Shown here: piece after piece, positions 34,263 to 37,065 of the stretch
Layout of the letters: every line of letters begins with the position of its first letter
How positions within the stretch are numbered: position 1 is the first letter of the stretch
Source: CAWVWF01 sp963933885
GTDB lineage: Bacteria > Bacteroidota > Bacteroidia > Flavobacteriales_C > GCA-002722245
Length of the DNA stretch: 37,065 nucleotides
Reading direction: 5' to 3'
Assembly: GCA_963933885.1 (NCBI GenBank)
Contig: CAWVWF010000010.1
Coordinates: forward strand, 1-37,065
The notes under the pieces: generated by a model
The model's database searches: none
What the model saw: only the letters and a program-made list of their open reading frames with translations
Told to the model about the DNA's origin: nothing
Made by a program: the position numbers and the translations under genes

Positions 34263-34538
34263 ATGGGAAAATCAGAAATCGTAGACTCAATCGTTGCAAA
34301 CGTTGAAGGATTAACAAAAAAACAAGCAGGTGATGCATTTGATGCAGTAATCTCAGCTATCAGTGGTGGTATCAATGGAGAAGGTAGAGTTGCTCTTCCT
34401 GGATTTGGTTCTTTTACTAAAGCTAACAGACCTCAGAGAGAAGGAAGAAACCCTTCAACTGGACAAAAAATTACTATTGCTGCTAAAAACGTAGTAAAAT
34501 TCAAAGCTGGAAAAGCATTAGGTGATTCTATCAACTAA
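34263..34538 (+). CDS. HU family DNA-binding protein
   Basis: It is a histone-like protein that bends and compacts DNA as a dimer. The 91-residue length is normal. The N-terminal helices MGKSEIVDSIVANVEGLTKK and QAGDAFDAVISAISGG are followed by the HU signature GRVALPGFGSFTKANRPQRE and the DNA-contacting arm RNPSTGQKITIAAKNVVKFK with its intercalating Pro. The C-terminal helix contains GKALGDSIN. Codon use is biased towards GCT, GTT, AAA and AAC, in keeping with strong expression, and a strong terminator follows 25 bases after the stop. It has a long upstream gap of its own and appears monocistronic. Confidence 0.96.
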   Translation: MGKSEIVDSIVANVEGLTKKQAGDAFDAVISAISGGINGEGRVALPGFGSFTKANRPQREGRNPSTGQKITIAAKNVVKFKAGKALGDSIN

Positions 34539-34564
34539 GAAATTCCAATTTGGAACAAAAAATT

Positions 34565-34594
34565 AGGCTTCGATTTATCGAAGCCTTTTTTTTT
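34565..34594 (+). terminator. Strong intrinsic terminator after HU gene
   Basis: AGGCTTCGA (34565-34573) pairs with TCGAAGCCT (34578-34586) around a TTTA loop, followed by nine T counting the last stem base. The A-rich left flank gives a U-rich tail on the minus strand, so it may also stop transcription from the convergent lipoprotein gene that ends at 34596. Confidence 0.88.
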
Positions 34595-34595
34595 G

Positions 34596-36281
34596 CTAAT
34601 TTATTTTTGAAACTAGTAAGCTTTTTACGTTTTTTAGATCTTTATTATTTCCTAAAAATATATCTACAACATCTTCGTCAGATGATAATTCATGTAGTTT
34701 TTTTGATGAACCTGTTATTTGATTCATTACAGAAAGGAAGAGTTTTAAATCATATACATCATCGTCATTCTTTGGATGAGCAATAATTGCAATTTCGTCA
34801 CCTATAATTAGCCATGAATAATCATCATTTTCATATTGACTAACAAATTCAATGTTAGTTAAATGGTCCGAGAACTTCTTTTTAAACGAATTAAACAAAC
34901 TTGAATAGTTGATAGGGTTATCTGAAGCAAGTTTCTCAGTAGTTAATAATTTATCTGAATAACTAAGAATGTTTTTTAGCAAACTGTTTTCATCTGCATA
35001 CATTCCATTAGTCTTAATGTCTTCGATAGTATTAGGAGGGAGGCTATCTGTTAAGCCTAAGTGATAAATGTTTAAGGCCATTTCGTCATAATCTACAGCG
35101 ATTATTGGTTGTTCTTTGAATTTCATCAATCCTTCAACTAATTTTTTCTTCTTTAGTAATTTATCTGCTTTTCTATACCAACTTAACGCTCCCATTTTTT
35201 TGAAGGTACCGTAAATCAGTTCGAGTCTTTCTGGAGAATAATCACCTTGTTTTTCGACATACTTTAATAGTTGAATTGCAATAGCTGAATCTTTAAGGTA
35301 TTTATATACACTTGGTACAGCTGGTAGTGTTTGAATTATTGACCTTTTTGAACCAAGCTGTTTAAGTAGCATGGGTTTCAATTTTTTACTTTTATTCCTA
35401 ATTAGGTTTTGAAAAGATTCTTTTATGTAAATGTTATTTTTAAGACATATACTAATAACTGATTTACTTTTGTTGTCACCATAGCGAAGAATAGATTTAA
35501 TAAACGACTTTGCTTTATCACTTCTATTGGATTCTTGCTTGAGTGTACTTATGTCTTTTGCTGTTACAATTTTCTTTTTAAAAGTAAGAAGTAATGTTGA
35601 TACAGCTTTTTGTCTAATTTCATTATTTCTAGAATGAGAAAATTGTTCCAACCCAAAAATTATGTCATCTTGCTGGTTTTTAGGTAATTTTCCTTTTTTT
35701 ATTTTTGTATTAATTGAATTTAAAACATCTAAATTTTGGCCTTTTCTACCAAGCCAATAAAAATATTTTTCAGGGTATTTGTTTTTTGAATCATTAAACT
35801 TTTTCTGGAATGCGAGATTATAATCTAAATTTAATGCGCCAACTAACTTCATTGCTTGTCTTTCAATTACTGTGTCGTTAATTTGTGAAATGAAAGCTAA
35901 TTCTATATCAGTATTTGTAATTTCAAATTTTGATGTTTTGTATAATGAAATTTCTCTTAAAAATTTTGATCTTTCAGAATAACTTCCATTTTTCAAAAGG
36001 TTTAGAACAGAGTCAGTAATTAAGCTATCTCCAGCAATTAATCTTTCAGAAATAGGAAGAGAATCAAGATGAAGTTGCTCTCTTTTTTGACGCTCTTTAA
36101 TCAGATCAGCTTTTAATTCTTTTATTACTTCTAGATCTGTAATTATTTCTATACTTGGATTTTCGATTGATTTTACTGTTTCAACTTTTTCTATTACTTT
36201 AATAATATCTACTTTAGTTTCTTCTTCACCACAAGAGAGAATAGCAAAAACTAGTATTGGTGTCATTAAGATGTATTTCAT
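34596..36281 (-). CDS. Large helical lipoprotein of unknown function
   Basis: I choose the ATG at 36281, giving 561 residues, because it places a lipoprotein signal (MKYILMTPILVFAILSC, lipidated Cys17) right at the N-terminus; the frame is open 18 codons further upstream. After the Cys comes an acidic and coiled-coil-like stretch (EVIKELKADLIKERQKREQL). The remaining protein is almost wholly helical, Lys/Leu-rich, with short repeated helical pairs that resemble HEAT/TPR-like solenoids (EIRQKAVSTLLLTFKKKI, KSFIKSILRYGDNKSKSVIS). A C-terminal part has some strand (YSWLIIGDEIAIIAHP). I do not recognise a family. It follows the AMP nucleosidase gene by 67 bases. It is probably anchored to a membrane facing the periplasm. 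Confidence 0.65.
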   Translation of the reverse strand: MKYILMTPILVFAILSCGEEETKVDIIKVIEKVETVKSIENPSIEIITDLEVIKELKADLIKERQKREQLHLDSLPISERLIAGDSLITDSVLNLLKNGSYSERSKFLREISLYKTSKFEITNTDIELAFISQINDTVIERQAMKLVGALNLDYNLAFQKKFNDSKNKYPEKYFYWLGRKGQNLDVLNSINTKIKKGKLPKNQQDDIIFGLEQFSHSRNNEIRQKAVSTLLLTFKKKIVTAKDISTLKQESNRSDKAKSFIKSILRYGDNKSKSVISICLKNNIYIKESFQNLIRNKSKKLKPMLLKQLGSKRSIIQTLPAVPSVYKYLKDSAIAIQLLKYVEKQGDYSPERLELIYGTFKKMGALSWYRKADKLLKKKKLVEGLMKFKEQPIIAVDYDEMALNIYHLGLTDSLPPNTIEDIKTNGMYADENSLLKNILSYSDKLLTTEKLASDNPINYSSLFNSFKKKFSDHLTNIEFVSQYENDDYSWLIIGDEIAIIAHPKNDDDVYDLKLFLSVMNQITGSSKKLHELSSDEDVVDIFLGNNKDLKNVKSLLVSKIN

Positions 36282-36348
36282 AATGAATTGAGTTAAGTTT
36301 GTTCTACTACTTTGAATGTCAGGTTTTTGTTCCAAAACTTAATACATG

Positions 36349-37065
36349 TTAATCGCCATAACCAAATTTAAGGTGCTTTACAGAAAGTCTATTGTATTTG
36401 ATTTCTTTAAGAGCATCAATACCAATTTTAATATGATTATCTACAAAGTCAGCCGAAACTTTTTTGTCTGATTCAGTCGTTTTAACACCTTCAGCAACCA
36501 TTGGTTGATCACTAACTAAAAGTAAAGCTCCAGCAGGTATTTCATTGAAAAATGCTGTTGCAAAAATTGTGGCAGTCTCCATATCAATAGCCATACTTCT
36601 AGTTACTCTTAAATACTCTTTGAATTTATCATCATGTTCCCAAACTCTTCTATTAGTTGTGTAAACAGTTCCAGTCCAGTAATCTAAATCGTAAGCTCTT
36701 ATAGTCGAGGAAACAGCTCTTTGTAAACTGAAGGCAGGTAAAGCAGGAACTTCTGGAGGGAAATAATCATCTGATGTTCCTTCTCCACGTATAGCTGCAA
36801 TTGGTAAAATTAAATCTCCAATTTCAGTTTTCTTTTTTAGTCCACCACATTTTCCTAAAAATAAAACAGCCTCAGGTTTTATGGCAGATAAAAGATCCAT
36901 TATCGTTGCAGCATTTGGACTTCCCATGCTAAAATTAATCATTGTGATTCCATCTTTAGACGTTGCTGCAGGCATTCCTTTAGTTCTGTCTACAATTTCA
37001 GCACCTGTAATTTCACAAAACCGATCCATGTATCCTTTGAAATTTGTGAGTAAAATATACTTTCC
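36349..37065 (-). CDS. amn: AMP nucleosidase (5' end outside window)
   Basis: It splits AMP into adenine and ribose 5-phosphate, controlling adenylate pools. The visible part is 238 residues with no stop up to the window edge. The frame continues upstream of the ATG at 37029 with KYILLTNFKGY, which fits the usual N-terminal region of Bacteroidetes-type enzymes, so the true start lies beyond 37065. The fold is that of the nucleoside phosphorylase family: INFSMGSPNAATIMDLL, the conserved FLGKCGGLKKKTEIGDLILP loop, and the catalytic region with SMAIDMETATIFA (Met/Glu ribose-binding) and LLLVSDQP with its purine-binding Asp. A related purine nucleosidase is possible, but AMP nucleosidase fits best. 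Confidence 0.88.
   Translation of the reverse strand, partial: GKYILLTNFKGYMDRFCEITGAEIVDRTKGMPAATSKDGITMINFSMGSPNAATIMDLLSAIKPEAVLFLGKCGGLKKKTEIGDLILPIAAIRGEGTSDDYFPPEVPALPAFSLQRAVSSTIRAYDLDYWTGTVYTTNRRVWEHDDKFKEYLRVTRSMAIDMETATIFATAFFNEIPAGALLLVSDQPMVAEGVKTTESDKKVSADFVDNHIKIGIDALKEIKYNRLSVKHLKFGYGD

Overview
The window (about two-thirds A+T) is chromosomal DNA from a member of the Bacteroidota, most likely a marine-type flavobacterium (order Flavobacteriales; family not resolved). The evidence is: several secreted proteins with type IX secretion (T9SS) C-terminal signals, a PorP/SprF protein, a CTP synthase gene directly upstream of a long Bacteroidetes-type yidC, a GldL-like membrane protein, and repeated matches to the Bacteroidetes promoter box TAnnTTTG. 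No rRNA, tRNA, CRISPR array, insertion sequence or phage gene was seen.

Left part (1-10.6 kb), mostly housekeeping. On the minus strand lie the 5' end of a signal peptidase I-like gene, cut by the window edge, and ndk. Divergent from them, a plus-strand run carries guaA, a LysM/periplasmic-binding-fold protein and hemF, then a terminator. Next come mobA and the assimilatory nitrite reductase genes nirB and nirD with their own promoter. A group of small conserved genes follows: DUF493, DUF2797, ybaB and an SRPBCC membrane protein. This group ends in a perfect 52-bp palindrome that can terminate transcription from both sides.

Middle part (10.7-18.4 kb). nagA and the pair pyrG-yidC are on the minus strand. 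Divergent from pyrG, three tightly overlapping plus-strand genes encode a small predicted beta-barrel, a CotH-kinase-like lipoprotein and a DUF2490 outer-membrane protein. I find this trio and the T9SS cluster beside it the most interesting parts of the window.

Right part (18.4-37 kb). A four-gene minus-strand operon with overlapping reading frames encodes a 1515-residue PKD-repeat adhesin with a gliding-motility (type B) C-terminal domain, a PorP/SprF protein, a TPR/PD40/OmpA protein of the PorE kind, and an Asp-box (Ycf48-like) protein with a type A T9SS sorting domain. Upstream are a second PKD adhesin with a type B C-terminus, pbpC (penicillin-binding protein 1C) and a small membrane protein with a duplicated GldL-like His-Trp-Pro motif. 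An HU gene, a long helical lipoprotein of unknown role and a 5'-truncated AMP nucleosidase gene close the window.

How the genes fit together: the envelope is the main theme (LepB-like peptidase, YidC, PbpC, LysM protein, T9SS substrates with their outer-membrane partners, CotH operon). The second theme is nucleotide metabolism (Ndk, GuaA, PyrG, AMP nucleosidase). The third is nitrite assimilation with cofactor genes nearby (NirBD, MobA, HemF). All functional calls come from reading motifs by eye; no database search was run.
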